A stretch of 64,000 nt of DNA from Rhynchopus sp. YZ270_cl-10 (Eukaryota > Euglenozoa > Diplonemea > Diplonemida > Diplonemidae), in contig OZ037916.1 of NCBI GenBank assembly GCA_964035575.1, forward strand, positions 1,054,001-1,118,000, written 5' to 3'. Both the position numbers and the translations under genes were made by a program. Positions 23,829 to 34,368 of the stretch are shown here, one piece after another (within the stretch, counting starts at the first letter, position 1; the number at the start of each line of letters is the position of its first letter). The notes under the pieces were generated by a model. That model saw nothing but the letters and a program-made list of their open reading frames with translations. It had not been told where the DNA came from and made no database searches.

Positions 23829-24453
23829 GCAGGGGTTAAGTTAGCTTTTTTTTTTTCTCGCTGAGTCGGGTTTTCTGGGTTTTTTTCGGTTTTTCTGGAT
23901 TTTGCGAAAAATAACCCATTCCCTCCGCGAGCGCAGCGAGCGGGAAAATTTTTAAGGTGCACCTCCGCGAGCGTAGCGAGCGGGGAAAAAATTCCGCAAT
24001 TTTTGGGCAAAGTTCAAAAATCCCACTAAAAAATGGGGGGACCCTGGGGATTTTTGGATTTGTCCTAACAATTTTGGAGCATAAATTTGAAGAACAGGAC
24101 TGGTGTACCCCTCACCAACCTCAGTTCCCACTTCCTGCCTCATCCGCACTCTCGCAACACTAGTACTGAACCCGAAGTTCGCCAGAGATCCCTGTTGCCT
24201 CTTCATATGAATAATTCCCAGTTCTGACGGGGGTTTGTTTGGGTCGGGAGGATATTTTTTTTCTTAGAGGGTGGGGCGGGAGGGGGCTCCGCCCCCACCC
24301 CTACCCCACCTTCCCAGCCTACACCACCCAAAAATTTGGATTTTTCGTTTTTTTTTTTTTCAGATTCCATTTTTTTTTTTTTTTTTTGAAAAACCCGAAA
24401 ACCCGAAAACCGGGTTTTGAAAACCCAGAAACCCGCCCTAACTTAACCCCTGC
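23829..24453. mobile_element. TIR element with TTAGG target duplication
   Basis: The inverted ends are GCAGGGGTTAAGTTAG and CTAACTTAACCCCTGC. TTAGG flanks both (23824-23828 and 24454-24458). The subterminal regions are also inverted (CGGGTTTTCTGGG and its complement). The interior has repeated hairpins of the form CGAGCGCAGCGAGCG and GGCGGGAGGGGGCTCCGCC. There is no transposase. The superfamily is uncertain. Confidence 0.7.
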
Positions 24454-24569
24454 TTAGGGTGACTAAGCACGAGAGGGCTTAGATTGTATAAACTTTTGTT
24501 TCTTTTCAACTTCACCTTTTTTGTGTTGTGCCAGGAAACGCCACCCTTTTTTTTTTTTTATTGCAAAAT

Positions 24570-25820
24570 ACATAGGTTTCGAACGCGCGTTCGCGTTTTT
24601 AGGGCGTTTTCGAGTGCGCGTTTGAAAAACGAAAAAAAAAAACGCGCGTTCGGAAAAAACGAGAAAGAAAACGCGCGTTCGGAAAAAACGAAAAAAGAAC
24701 GCGCGTTTGAAAAACGAAAAAAAACGCGCGTTCGAAAAAAACGAGAAAAAAAACGCGCGTTTGAAAAACGAAAAAAAAAAAAACGCGCGTTCGAAAAAGT
24801 GGAATCCTCATGTTTACGTGGGGAGGTTTTTCGAACGCGCGTCGAAAAAGTGGTTTTTTCGAACGCGCGTCCAGTTTTTCAAACGCGCGTTCGAAAAAAC
24901 CACTTTTTCGAACGCGCGTTTGAAAAAAAAAAAAAAAAACGCCCTTTTTTTTTTACGCGCGTCCGGCAGTGTTTCCGCGCTCCTTCATTGGGTACGATTT
25001 TTGATGAAGAATCGTGATTTTGTACATAAAAGGTAAATACGTCCCGAGCCCGGCGCGCTACGCGCGCCGGGAGTTCACGGCAAGTTGGGGGCCTCCGGCG
25101 GAGAAACTAGAGTTCTGGCCCAAAAAAAACGCGTTCCAGCGCAGTCCCTGAGATTCCAAAAAAAAATAAAAAGGCGCGGTCGAGCCCGACCCGGAATAAG
25201 AGAATTCCTCGGGTATCCAACTGAGGAGTTCAACTTCATTGATATTTGCACCAGACACACGAATTATCAGTAACTTCAGTGCGTGTACAAAAAGAAACGG
25301 TGGTCATAGCATCAAGGCTCCTGGCGAAGCCACGGTACGCAACATTTCAAAAAATTGCGCTTAAAATTGCACACTTTTACAGCCAAATTATGTCATGGGA
25401 ACGTGGGTTGCAAGCTTGCGCCGCAGGCGCACGGTACGCTACTTTTTTCCTTTCGCCATGCTGCATGTTTCCTTTTCGTTCGGCGTTTGATCAATTGAGT
25501 CGCGTTCTGGCTGTGACGGGGTCACTTTGTTCATGAGGCCAGTTCTGGTCGCTCTCAGAGGCTTATGTGGGGGAATTTTTTTTTATTTTATTTTTTTTCC
25601 AATGAAGAATTCTTCACTGGAAAATTTTTTTTTTTTGGGATTTTTTTTTTTTTCGAAGAATTCTTCATCGGATTCTTCAGCGCGGAAAGTCTGGCGTCCG
25701 GCTTTTCGAACGCGCGTTTTTTTTTTTTTTTTGCGCGTTTTTTTTTTTTTTTCATGTGCGCGTTTTCCGATTTTGGATTTGCGCGTTTTCGATTTTCGAA
25801 CGCGCGTTCGAAACCTATGT
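24570..25820. mobile_element. Foldback-like element built from a GC-palindrome array
   Basis: The left end is ACATAGGTTTCGAACGCGCG and the right end is its complement. AAAAT flanks both (24565-24569 and 25821-25825). The palindrome CGAACGCGCGTTCG or close variants recur about a dozen times in the left arm (to about 24960), separated by A-rich spacers with GAAAAACGA. Further copies occur in the right arm (about 25705-25810). The centre has CCCGGCGCGC with its inverted copy (about 25045-25070) and the module GCGCCGCAGGCGCACGGTAC at about 25420. There is no transposase. Long terminal arms made of reiterated units resemble Foldback elements. Confidence 0.7.
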
Positions 25821-26007
25821 AAAATATAGGAAAAAAAAGGGTGTATCAGGGCATTCATAGGCGAGAACGACCATTTCCCCATTACCCCCCCTTTTTTTTT
25901 GAAAGATGTGCGACAAGGCATTACTGTGTAACTTAAGTGACTTAACTTTTCCGACGGATTTCGGAAAAAAATTAAGTTTTTTTTTTAAAAACTTACGTTG
26001 CACAGCC

Positions 26008-26803
26008 AGGCCTTTTGCTAACCATCATGCCATCATGCCACGTTTTTGGGCGTTTTTTATTTTTTTTTCCATCATGCCACCATCATGCCACGGGGTGGTG
26101 GGGCAGGGCTTTTGCTCTGCATCACCTGGGGATTTCCCCCCCAGATGGCATGCGTGATGGCATGCGTGATGGCATGATGGCATGATGGCATGATGGCATG
26201 ATGGCATGATGGCATGATGGCATGATGGCATGATGGCATGATGGCATGATGGCATGATGGCATGATGGCATGATGGCATGATGGCATGATGGCATGATGG
26301 CATGATGGCACCTTAAAATTTTTCTGCTCGCTGCGCTCGCGGAGGTATACCTCAAAAAAAATTTTCGCTCGCTTCGCTCGCGCTGTACGCTATTTTCTTC
26401 CTGCCTACGGTGCCATTTTACAACGTCTAAGGGGATTCCCTTGCATTTTGCAGCCAGAAATGAAACTTGACCCAAGCTGCAAAAATTTGACCATTGTTAT
26501 TTCAAAGTGACCCAACCGTTGCAACAGCCCCTGCTTCTGGAAGACGTATTGATTTTGTACGGTTAGTGTACGTAAGGCGCAAGACCAAGCACCGTTAATA
26601 AAGGATTAGATTCCGTTTTTGTTATCTTGCAAAGCTGACCCTTCGCCTCTCCACCCTGTGGCTGGCAGGGAGGCGCGCGCGAAGCGCGCGACGACCGCTT
26701 TTACCAGGTGGGAAAGCTCGGAATGTACTTTTTTTCCAGGAAATTATTTTTTTTTGACCATCATGCCATTCAGGGGGAAAATCCCAAAGTTAGCAAAAGG
26801 CCT
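26008..26803. mobile_element. MULE-like MITE with 11-bp target duplication
   Basis: The inverted ends AGGCCTTTTGCTAAC and GTTAGCAAAAGGCCT are flanked on both sides by GTTGCACAGCC (25997-26007 and 26804-26814). The 11-bp duplication points to the Mutator group. Inside are an 8-bp microsatellite, CATCATGCC repeats in the opposite sense near both ends, and hairpins CGCTCGCTTCGCTCGCG and GCGCGCGAAGCGCGC. There is no transposase. Confidence 0.8.
26166..26309. repeat. (GATGGCAT)n microsatellite
   Basis: About 18 uninterrupted copies of the 8-bp unit GATGGCAT. Reverse-strand copies (CATCATGCC) occur at about 26025-26095 and at 26758, so the array can pair with its element's other parts. It produces long artificial open frames on the - strand. 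Confidence 0.9.
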
Positions 26804-27107
26804 GTTGCACAGCCATGACAAGGCAAGGCTCGTTTTTCTTAGGGATAAATTCTTATTTAAGATATATGTTTGCATGCAGAAGACATTCATCTCAACGTTT
26901 CTGTTCATTTCTCAATGCGTCCTGTTCTCCTTGAATTGAATATGATTTTGTTTTTTTTTTTTCTTCTTTTCCGTGCCTGCATGCCCGAGGTGTTTTTATC
27001 AACGCCACGTGTGTTGCCGTTGTTCCCACCTACAAGCCAACACTGTACTCCGGCGGTCTCAGGCCAGGCATCTTCTCGTTCTTCCGTTGTTCATTTTACA
27101 TCTATTC

Positions 27108-27173
27108 CCACCTGATTTTTACCCCGCGTATAGGGCTGTATACGTGCCTATACGCGGGGTAAAAATTAGGTGG
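27108..27173. mobile_element. 66-bp micro-MITE, CCACCTGATTT family
   Basis: A near-perfect hairpin: CCACCTGATTTTTACCCCGC on the left pairs with the right arm ending AATTAGGTGG, around a short loop. TATTC lies on both sides (27103-27107 and 27174-27178). Same ends as the 11777 copy but an unrelated interior. Confidence 0.75.
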
Positions 27174-27830
27174 TATTCTCCCCATTTCTAAAATAATAAA
27201 AAAGATATGCGCGACGATGCTGTGCAAAAAGTTATCCGATCTCGGCCTGGTGATTGTTTCATTCAAAAAAAAAAAAAACATGTAAAAAGAAGAAGTAATG
27301 TGACGATGGCTGGCCGTTTTCAGAGTATTAAAAATTTGCCAAAAAGTCCCTGTTTTTTTTGTCTTTTTTTTTTTAGGTGTTTGGGTCGAATTTAGTCATG
27401 TATTGACGAAAACCCGCGTAGTATTGTATGCACAAAGAAGCCGTGCACGGAGCACAGGAATGAGGGATGTGGTGGGTGCAGAAAATAGTATTCACTATCA
27501 TTTTTCTTTTTTTTTTCGATTTTTTTTCGATTTTCTTCTTTATAGGTCCACTGTCACGAGAGGGCGTTATATTTCAAGTCAACTTTTTTTTCTTGTACGT
27601 TCATCCGGGACTGACCGTCATCGTGGGTCAGTCTGAGATGTGCCTACATCAAACCACTACATTTTTTTTCCGTCTCTTTGTTGTTAAGATGAGTGCACAA
27701 AAGGCACATTCATCTTTTCAAGTTTTTTTGTTTTTTTGTTTTTTAGCGTCCATTGCGACGATTTTCCTCTTTTTTATTTTCTTTTTTTCCACTATCCACT
27801 TCATTTTTAGTAAATTGATGTGCGTCAGGA

Positions 27831-28377
27831 CTACTGGGGGGGGGGCTAATAAAGTATACGGTGCTAATAAAGTATACGGGGGTAATAAAGTATACGGTGC
27901 GGAAACCCATTTTGAGCGTGTAAATCTGTGAAATAAAGTATACGGTTTTTGTGTACATTTTTCTTCCCACTAAAAAATTTTTACAGCAATTTTTGCACAA
28001 AAAATCGGGATTTTTTTTTTTTTTGATTTCGGTGGTCCGGATTCTGTGCGTGCTGTGATGGGGTCACTTTGAGCTGAGAAACGAGTATTTTTGACCTAAA
28101 ACGCGTGTATCAGTTTTTACACGATTGGTGCTGATGGGGTTCAGATTTGTGAAAATTTAAGTCACCAAAAAATTGTTCATTTTTCCACATTGACCCCACC
28201 ACTGGCTGGGATTGGCCCAAAAATGCCAATGGTGGTGTTTTCGCGAGGTTTCGGCCACTAGAAACCCCAAAATAAGAGTGATTTTTTTTTTTTTCCCCTT
28301 TTTCGTTTTTTGGCCATTTAAGCAGTAATTCCCGCCGAATAAAGTATACGTATACTTTAATAGCTCCCCCCCAGTAG
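27831..28377. mobile_element. TIR element with ATAAAGTATACG units
   Basis: It begins CTACTGGGGGGG and ends CCCCCCCAGTAG. Just inside are several AATAAAGTATACGG units on the left and the inverted unit on the right. Flanks are CAGGA and CAGGG, only four of five bases matching, so the duplication is uncertain. The interior contains the GTGATGGGGTCAC module and a minus-type copy of the AAAATTTAAGTNNCCAAAAA repeat also found at 37692-38215. The GTATACG unit also occurs in the element at 2609-3712. Confidence 0.6.
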
Positions 28378-29004
28378 CAGGGTACTTGGGTACCACCTTA
28401 TCTCTACATTTCTGTCCAAAGAAATGTTTATTTTCGAAAAGTATCATATGCGCGGTGTTGTCTTCAGTTTAGACACAACGGTTACAAGCTCCATCTTGTG
28501 GGGTAAGTTTGAGGAGAATATTGACAGCTTCTTCTTTCTTTTTAAAGAAGCCCGCAAGGGTACATTTTTCGCACCCTCTTTGCCTTCTTTTCGTTTAGAA
28601 AAGAAAGTATATGAAATAATAAAGAAGCCCGCAGTCCTTTTTGTTTGGTTCAGGGAGGTGAGAGTCGAGACTTTAAAGAGAAACAACACCGGGGCTTTCT
28701 AGTCTCTCCCCCTTCCCGAAATCGTGGTAAATATGAAGATAGAATAGGTGAACGGAGTCATCTGTTGAGAGGTGCAAGAGGCGTTTAGTCGTTTAATGTT
28801 GTAAAACAAACAAAAAAAAGACCGAATAAAAAGCAAACAAAAAAACTATCAAAAACTAATTGGAAAAAAAAGCGCATTTTTTTTTTTGGAAGTCCCCGCA
28901 GCACACAGCACACCTCAACAACGAGGGCCATATTCTGCGCAAGAATTACTCTCAGTATCAACACACTTCAACACACTTTAACACAGGGAAGACACAACAA
29001 CAAA

Positions 29005-29679
29005 ATGGCGGGATTGTCAGAAACACAAATTAAAGAGGCCTTCAACCTCTTCGATGCAGATGGCAGGTATTTGTCCTTTTCTTTTTCCCCACAACCTTCC
29101 TTCACCCCCCCTCTAGGGGTCACAACCCAGGGTGGCACTGTGCAGTATTGAAATCGATGTGGGGGTAAATGGTCAATTTTACCCCGGATTTTGGGTAAAA
29201 TTTTTCCTCGAAAATGGTTAAGTGACCACCCCTTTCCGTCCAACAGCGGAGGCTTCAATACATGGTGATATTAACAATAAATCTCACACAGCGGTGCTAT
29301 CGATGCTGAAGAGATGAGTTTAGCGATGAAGGGTCTGGGCTTGGGGGATCATAACAAGGCGGAAGTGGAGCGCATGCTGCGTGAGATTGACACCAATGGC
29401 GATGGGCAGATTGATTATAATGAGTTCCAGCGGATGATGAAGGCGCGGATGTCGCAGCGAGATTCGCCTGAGGAAATACTCAAGGCGTTCCACCTTTTTG
29501 ACAAGAACAAAGGGCACATCACGTTCCAGGATCTCAAGGAGGTGGCGAAGTCGCTCGGGGAGAACCCAGGCGACGATGTGCTGAAGGAGATGATGGCGAT
29601 AGCGGACCACGACAAAGACGGCGTGGTGTCCTTTGCGGAGTTCCAATCGATGATGCTGACAATGGTCACAAAGTCGTAA
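29005..29679 (+). CDS. Centrin-like EF-hand protein
   Basis: Two exons, 29005-29066 and 29292-29679, joined at AG|C give 149 residues. Four EF-hand loops are visible: DADGSGAIDAEE, DTNGDGQIDYNE, a third reading DKNKGHITFQD, and DHDKDGVVSFAE. The linker SQRDSPEEILKAFHLFD and the LGEN segment match centrin rather than calmodulin. Centrins are calcium-binding components of basal bodies and contractile fibres. Loop 3 is one residue short of the usual twelve and probably cannot bind calcium. The N-terminal tail typical of centrins is nearly absent (about 10 residues before the first helix). The intron (225 bp) carries part of a dispersed repeat. Confidence 0.9.
29094..29218. repeat. Dispersed repeat inside the centrin intron
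   Basis: Contains CTTCACCCCCCT, AGTATTGAAATCGATGTGGG, GGTCAATTTTAC and a GAAAATGG end, in the same order as the tandem repeat at 37692-38215. It is a diverged copy lying wholly within the intron. Confidence 0.7.
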
Positions 29680-30486
29680 ACTAGGCGTAGATAGAATTGG
29701 TATTTCGTAGTACAAGATGCTACTGGAATGCAAAAGGAAGCAAAACTGCATGGGCTAGAGTTTCCCTTTGTGATAACTGCGGTGCTTATTAGGGGAGGGG
29801 GGGTTTGAATTTTTCAAAAAATGGTAATCTGCACATAATTTTTTAGAGTCTTTTTTTTGTTTTTGTGGAGTTGGCGAGGGGAGGGTGTAGATGGTTTGAA
29901 GGAAAGCACCGATGGTGCCATGCATAACTAGCTACCATTTTTTGTTTTGCCTTTTTTTTTTTTTGTTTTTGAATCCGAGGGATTCACATCCACATCGTTT
30001 GTTTAAAAAAAGCAAAACTGGTGTTTTCGGAAGTCGGTCAACGACCTGTCAGCGACGTGTCACGACCTGTCAATATCAGGGGGTGTGTGCATAGAGTCCC
30101 TGTGTCAGCGACCTGTCAGTATCGGCCCCTCCCGGAGCACCAAAAACATGATCTTTTTGTGATTCAAGATGACTACGCACGAGAGGCTGAGAGTTATCTT
30201 ATAAACTTCTTTTTGTTGGGTTGAATGCCGTCCCCCAAGCCCAGACTCCTTCTTTTCTTTCTTTTGTTCCACTCCTAACAAACTTGTATATTTCTGTAAA
30301 ACCCAGCACAAAAAAAAACCTGGGAAGTTTTCATTTGAAAAATCCTCCAAAAAATGGCAAACAAAATGAGAACGAAAAATATAATCTCTCCCCCCCACTC
30401 TTCAGTTTTTCATATAAATTCTCCTCCTTCGATCCTATTCATTTTCAATAACCTCAAGAAAAAATTCAGAAAAAAATCTACACACA
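29680..30486. other. Intergenic with R1 and a short tandem motif
   Basis: An R1 copy is at about 30168-30215. Several CGACCTGTCA motifs lie at about 30025-30120. The rest is AT-rich. A leader with short C/T tracts precedes the TBCE start. No gene is seen. Confidence 0.6.
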
Positions 30487-32187
30487 ATGCAGACCGGATC
30501 TTGCCATGTGGATGCGTCTCCTGCTCGCTTGAAGGTTCATGAAAGAGTGGCTAAGGCTGTTAATGGTGCAAAGGGGACAGTAAAGTTCCATGGCCACGTT
30601 GCAAACAGCCCCGACAGCGGTGAGTACGTGGGTGTGGTGTGGGACGACGCTGACGCAGGAGGTGGCCGTTATGACGGGGAGATCTATGGAGTGCGCTACT
30701 TCTCTGCACCAGAGAAGAGTGCGTCCTTCCTGAAGCCGACCCGTCTGGACACAGCGGAGCCACTGTGCGATGTGCTCTTGCAACGTTACCAAGTCGCCGA
30801 CCAGCATACCCAAAACCTTATCAAATCCGTTGAAAACGGCGAAACCGCTCCGCCAAAGAGCAGAATCAACGTTCACGCCCAGAAAACGTTGCAACAAAAC
30901 GAAGCCGGCGCGTTTCCCTTTCTCAAAAACGTTTCTGCGGTGGGGTTGAAGGTCGCAGGGTGTGCGCAGATGGGGACCTACTTCCCTGGGTTGGTTGATT
31001 TGAACCTCTCCTGCACTTTGTTGAGTTCGTGGGGCGACGTGGCGGAGTTGCTGGCAAGCTTGCCTACACTAAACAATCTGTCTCTCGCGGGGACACGCCT
31101 GGAGCCCTTTGGAGGGGACCAACGTACCTCCTTTGCTGCCAAGCTTTCGGGAAACCCCTCTGGCCTATCTGTCCTTTCTCTTGCCGCCACCCGCATCCCT
31201 TTTGACGACGTTGCCGCCCTCATGGAGTTCATCCCAGGCCTGACCGACCTCAATCTCAGTGAAAACGGCTACACCGACGGAGAAGTGCACTTCACAGAGG
31301 CATTCCCTTCGCTGATTTCCCTTCGTCTGCAGCAGAACAACCTAACTCGGTGGGGTCCCCTCGAGACAGGGTTGTCCAATGCGACCAGCCTAGAGGCGCT
31401 TTACTTATCGCAAAACCGTCTGGATGAGATAGAGGTGGCAAATCCCGATGCGTTTGGAGCGCTCAAGCGGGTGTACCTGAGGGAGAGTGGGGTATCCGAC
31501 TGGGCGTCGGTCGAAGCGTTGGCAGGATACGGTATTGAAGACCTGAGTCTCGTCAACACGCCGCTCACAGATGCGTTCACCTCACACGAAAGGCGGTGTC
31601 TTCTCGTTGCCCGCATCCCAACCCTCACCGTTCTCAACCGAGGCGCCATCAGCAACGCGGAACGTGAAAACTGCGAACGCTTTGCAGTGCGTTCCTTCGC
31701 TGGCCGCCCTATCGAAGAAATACCAAAGGCGATTCGCGCGTTGCGTGCAAAGCATGGTGACCTGCAACCCCTCGGGGATATCGACCTGGCACCAAAATTG
31801 GTGGTATCGGTAACAGTTGACTACTCTGGGCTGAAGGAATCTCAAAACTCTCAAGACTCAAAAGAGAAGCAGAAAGAAGAAGCAGAGGTCTCCAAACCCA
31901 CCCCCGACACCGTCGAGGTAGAACTGAACGTACGTGATACCATCACGCAGATCAGCCGTGCGCTCTGCAAACCCCTTGGTCTCTCCCCAAGCGATGTTAC
32001 CCTAACTCACATAGACCCCGCCGTCAAGGGCACTCCTCACGAGAGGCAAACGTTAGTCGCAGGCGAGCGTATGCTTTACACCTTCCGAGTCCGTGATGGA
32101 GACACCATTGCAGTGTGCCGGCGTGAAGTGCTCCCAGACGCCCCCCTCCCCCCAGTGGGGTCCGATATGGAGAAGAAGGAGGAGTGA
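30487..32187 (+). CDS. TBCE: Tubulin-folding cofactor E
   Basis: An intronless protein of 566 residues with the complete TBCE architecture. A CAP-Gly domain lies at about residues 27-88 (GEYVGVVWDD then GRYDGEIYGVRYF, the place of the usual GKNDG). A leucine-rich repeat block follows at about 145-340, with units such as LSVLSLAATRIPFDDVAALM and LRLQQNNLT. After a cap region and a K/E-rich linker there is a ubiquitin-like domain at about 430-555 (ELNVRDTITQISRALCKPLG). The cofactor acts with TBCC, TBCD and Arl2 in assembling or disassembling alpha/beta-tubulin. The length is close to the human protein (527). The ATG at 30487 is the first in frame and immediately precedes the CAP-Gly region. 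Confidence 0.92.
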   Translation: MQTGSCHVDASPARLKVHERVAKAVNGAKGTVKFHGHVANSPDSGEYVGVVWDDADAGGGRYDGEIYGVRYFSAPEKSASFLKPTRLDTAEPLCDVLLQRYQVADQHTQNLIKSVENGETAPPKSRINVHAQKTLQQNEAGAFPFLKNVSAVGLKVAGCAQMGTYFPGLVDLNLSCTLLSSWGDVAELLASLPTLNNLSLAGTRLEPFGGDQRTSFAAKLSGNPSGLSVLSLAATRIPFDDVAALMEFIPGLTDLNLSENGYTDGEVHFTEAFPSLISLRLQQNNLTRWGPLETGLSNATSLEALYLSQNRLDEIEVANPDAFGALKRVYLRESGVSDWASVEALAGYGIEDLSLVNTPLTDAFTSHERRCLLVARIPTLTVLNRGAISNAERENCERFAVRSFAGRPIEEIPKAIRALRAKHGDLQPLGDIDLAPKLVVSVTVDYSGLKESQNSQDSKEKQKEEAEVSKPTPDTVEVELNVRDTITQISRALCKPLGLSPSDVTLTHIDPAVKGTPHERQTLVAGERMLYTFRVRDGDTIAVCRREVLPDAPLPPVGSDMEKKEE

Positions 32188-34368
32188 TTGACAGTGGAGA
32201 TTGCACAAACTGTGGCAACACTACCGAGGCAACTACACTACTACAATTTATCAAAAAATAAAGTAAATTCTCAGATAACGATAGCCTTTTGGGTAATATG
32301 ATACAACAAAGGACTCAAAAAAAAAAAAGTCATAAAAACCCGTCTTTTGTGGAGACTATACAAAAGGGTTGGATATAAACTATTTCAGAGAGAGAGGGAG
32401 ACGGTATATATTATACACAAACAAAAAAAAACTTGAACTAAAAAATGTCTTTTGAGGCATTTATCTTTGATTGTTTAAAACCTAGCTTTGCAACCCTTTT
32501 ATTTATTCTCTTTTTCGATGTGCATACACAAGAGGCACATTCATCTTTCCATTTGTCTTCATTTTTCTGTTGGTGGCGTATTTCGATAACCCCAGCACGA
32601 GAAATTAGTGTCTGCGTCTGCTTGCACTTTCAACTTCTCCTTTTTTCTTCTTCTTCTTCTTTTTTGAATCGACACTGTGGCCGTCCTAGCTTCCACACAA
32701 ACAAACCTGGACCCTTTTAAGCACAAGAGAGGCTTAGGTTCATCTTATAAACTTGTCTCCTTTTTTTATATTCGGACAAACACTTTTGTGGCAGGAAATT
32801 ATTCAAATGTCTGAGACGTTTTGTTTATTCCCCTCCCCCTTCTGTTGTGCACCTCCTTTCAAGGGTTATTTTGTTTTCCTTTTCTGACACGCGTATGACA
32901 TGAGTAGCGTACCCAACTAAAGTGTTTAAAGAGGACGAACGGGTTTTTTATTTATTTGAGAGAGATGTGATTTATTTTCGCCCCCCCTTTTTTTAACTTT
33001 GCCAATAATTCCCATCACCCATCCCCCTCCCCTCCAGAGAAAACAAAAGCCAAAGCAATACAGAGAGATCGTTTTTTCCACCTTTCTTTTGTTAAACCCC
33101 CTCAGAGAGAAAATACGGTGTTCAAACAAAAGTATGGGGCATGTTCATAATATCGAAACAGTGGTTTTGCTCAACTCTTTTGGAAGTCAAAATTTAACAA
33201 AAAAAAAATACAGAGATAGGTGAGGGTAGCGGCTGAATTGCAGATCACTTTGTATGATGGCTCGATTGTCGTCAGATTTTCAAAAAAAAAACTCCAACGA
33301 TACAAAAAAAAAGCTAAGAATGTACGACCATACACCGTGTTCTACCCTCACACGACGGAAACGTAAATGACTCGAATTGTGGTTTCACCGTTGTAAAGTC
33401 AACAGTGAAAAAGTCAGTCATTTACAAGTACACTGTCACGAGAGGGCTTTGTATTTCAAATCAACGAGGGGGTATCTCGGTACGTCCTTCCGCACTTATT
33501 ACGCTTCAACCGATCTCTGGGTTGTTCTGGAATATGTACGAGGCTTCATTTTTTTAAGACAGATGCGAACCACAAAATAGATGTAGGACTGCTTGGGGGG
33601 TCCACCCACGATTGCACCAAAGGTACACTGCCACGAGAGGGCTGTTGTATTTCAAGGTCAACTTTTTGTTTCCCCCCCCTGTCAAAAAACATTTTTCTGT
33701 TCTCCCTTCCCCCCCTCCCCACCACCCTGTTCACAGTAGACCTTGCTTAGGCTCTAGAAGGTGGATCCTCATTTCCACCCTTAAGGGACCCTTGCTGCTG
33801 TTTTTCGTGAACAGCGTTTTTTTTTTTTGCATATTATTGCCCCCTTTTTAAACAAAGGTGTTTGGTTTTGCACGTTCTTCGAGTGTCTACGATAATACAT
33901 ATAAACCAAGAGAGATTGCCAGAAAAAACAAGAAAGAAAAAACAAATAAAAACTAAACCTCGTTTCAAAGAGAACGTTCCCGAACTCAACTTTCATGAGA
34001 GACTTAAAACCCCTTCCTTCTAGCCTAGCCCTTCCCAAAAAAACCCGCTTGTTGATATTTTTCTTTGTTGCCGATGTTGAAGTGAAAAATATGCACAAAA
34101 AATAAAAGAAAAAATCTACCCCATTTTTACAATCCAACGAAACAACTTTACCTACCCCGATCCTATTTCTTCTTGCATATTTAGTTCTTATTGGCCACTC
34201 TTTCACTTAATGAGGACCGGTTTTTGTTTTTAGGTGGTCCCAGACGAAGGCCACTCGCTCGAAACCCTTTTCCTATCCAAAAGACACCTCCCTTTTCTTC
34301 ACTCTCACTATCACAATTCATCACTCTCTCTCTCTCTCTCAATCCTTCAACACCAGCATACAAACAAC
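32188..34368. other. 2.2 kb intergenic region with R1-R4 and R6 repeats
   Basis: An R6 copy begins 8 bp after the TBCE stop (32195-32265, GAGGCAACTACACTACTACA). An R3 copy is at about 32515-32555, R2 at about 32600-32645, R1 at about 32719-32760, and R4 copies at about 33427-33465 and 33565-33665. A (CT)n tract at 34322-34340 and CACCAG at 34356 precede the CTNNBL1 start. No gene is seen. Confidence 0.6.

Larger units (their letters stand above)
26804..29004. other. Intergenic, two small elements and R-family repeats
   Basis: Holds a 66-bp micro-MITE at 27108-27173, an R4 copy at about 27543-27590, an R3 copy at about 27684-27722, and a TIR element at 27831-28377. From 28378 to 29004 I see only AT-rich sequence with no gene. 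The last 80 bases carry an ACACTTCAACACACTTTAAC repeat before the centrin start. Confidence 0.6.

Noticed and set aside
26025-26475. - strand open frames rich in Met-Pro-Ser-Cys-His
   Set aside because: Pure translation of the GATGGCAT microsatellite.
28424-28702. 92-codon open frame before the centrin gene
   Set aside because: AT-rich, phenylalanine- and lysine-rich, overlaps an equally long - strand frame, no recognisable family.
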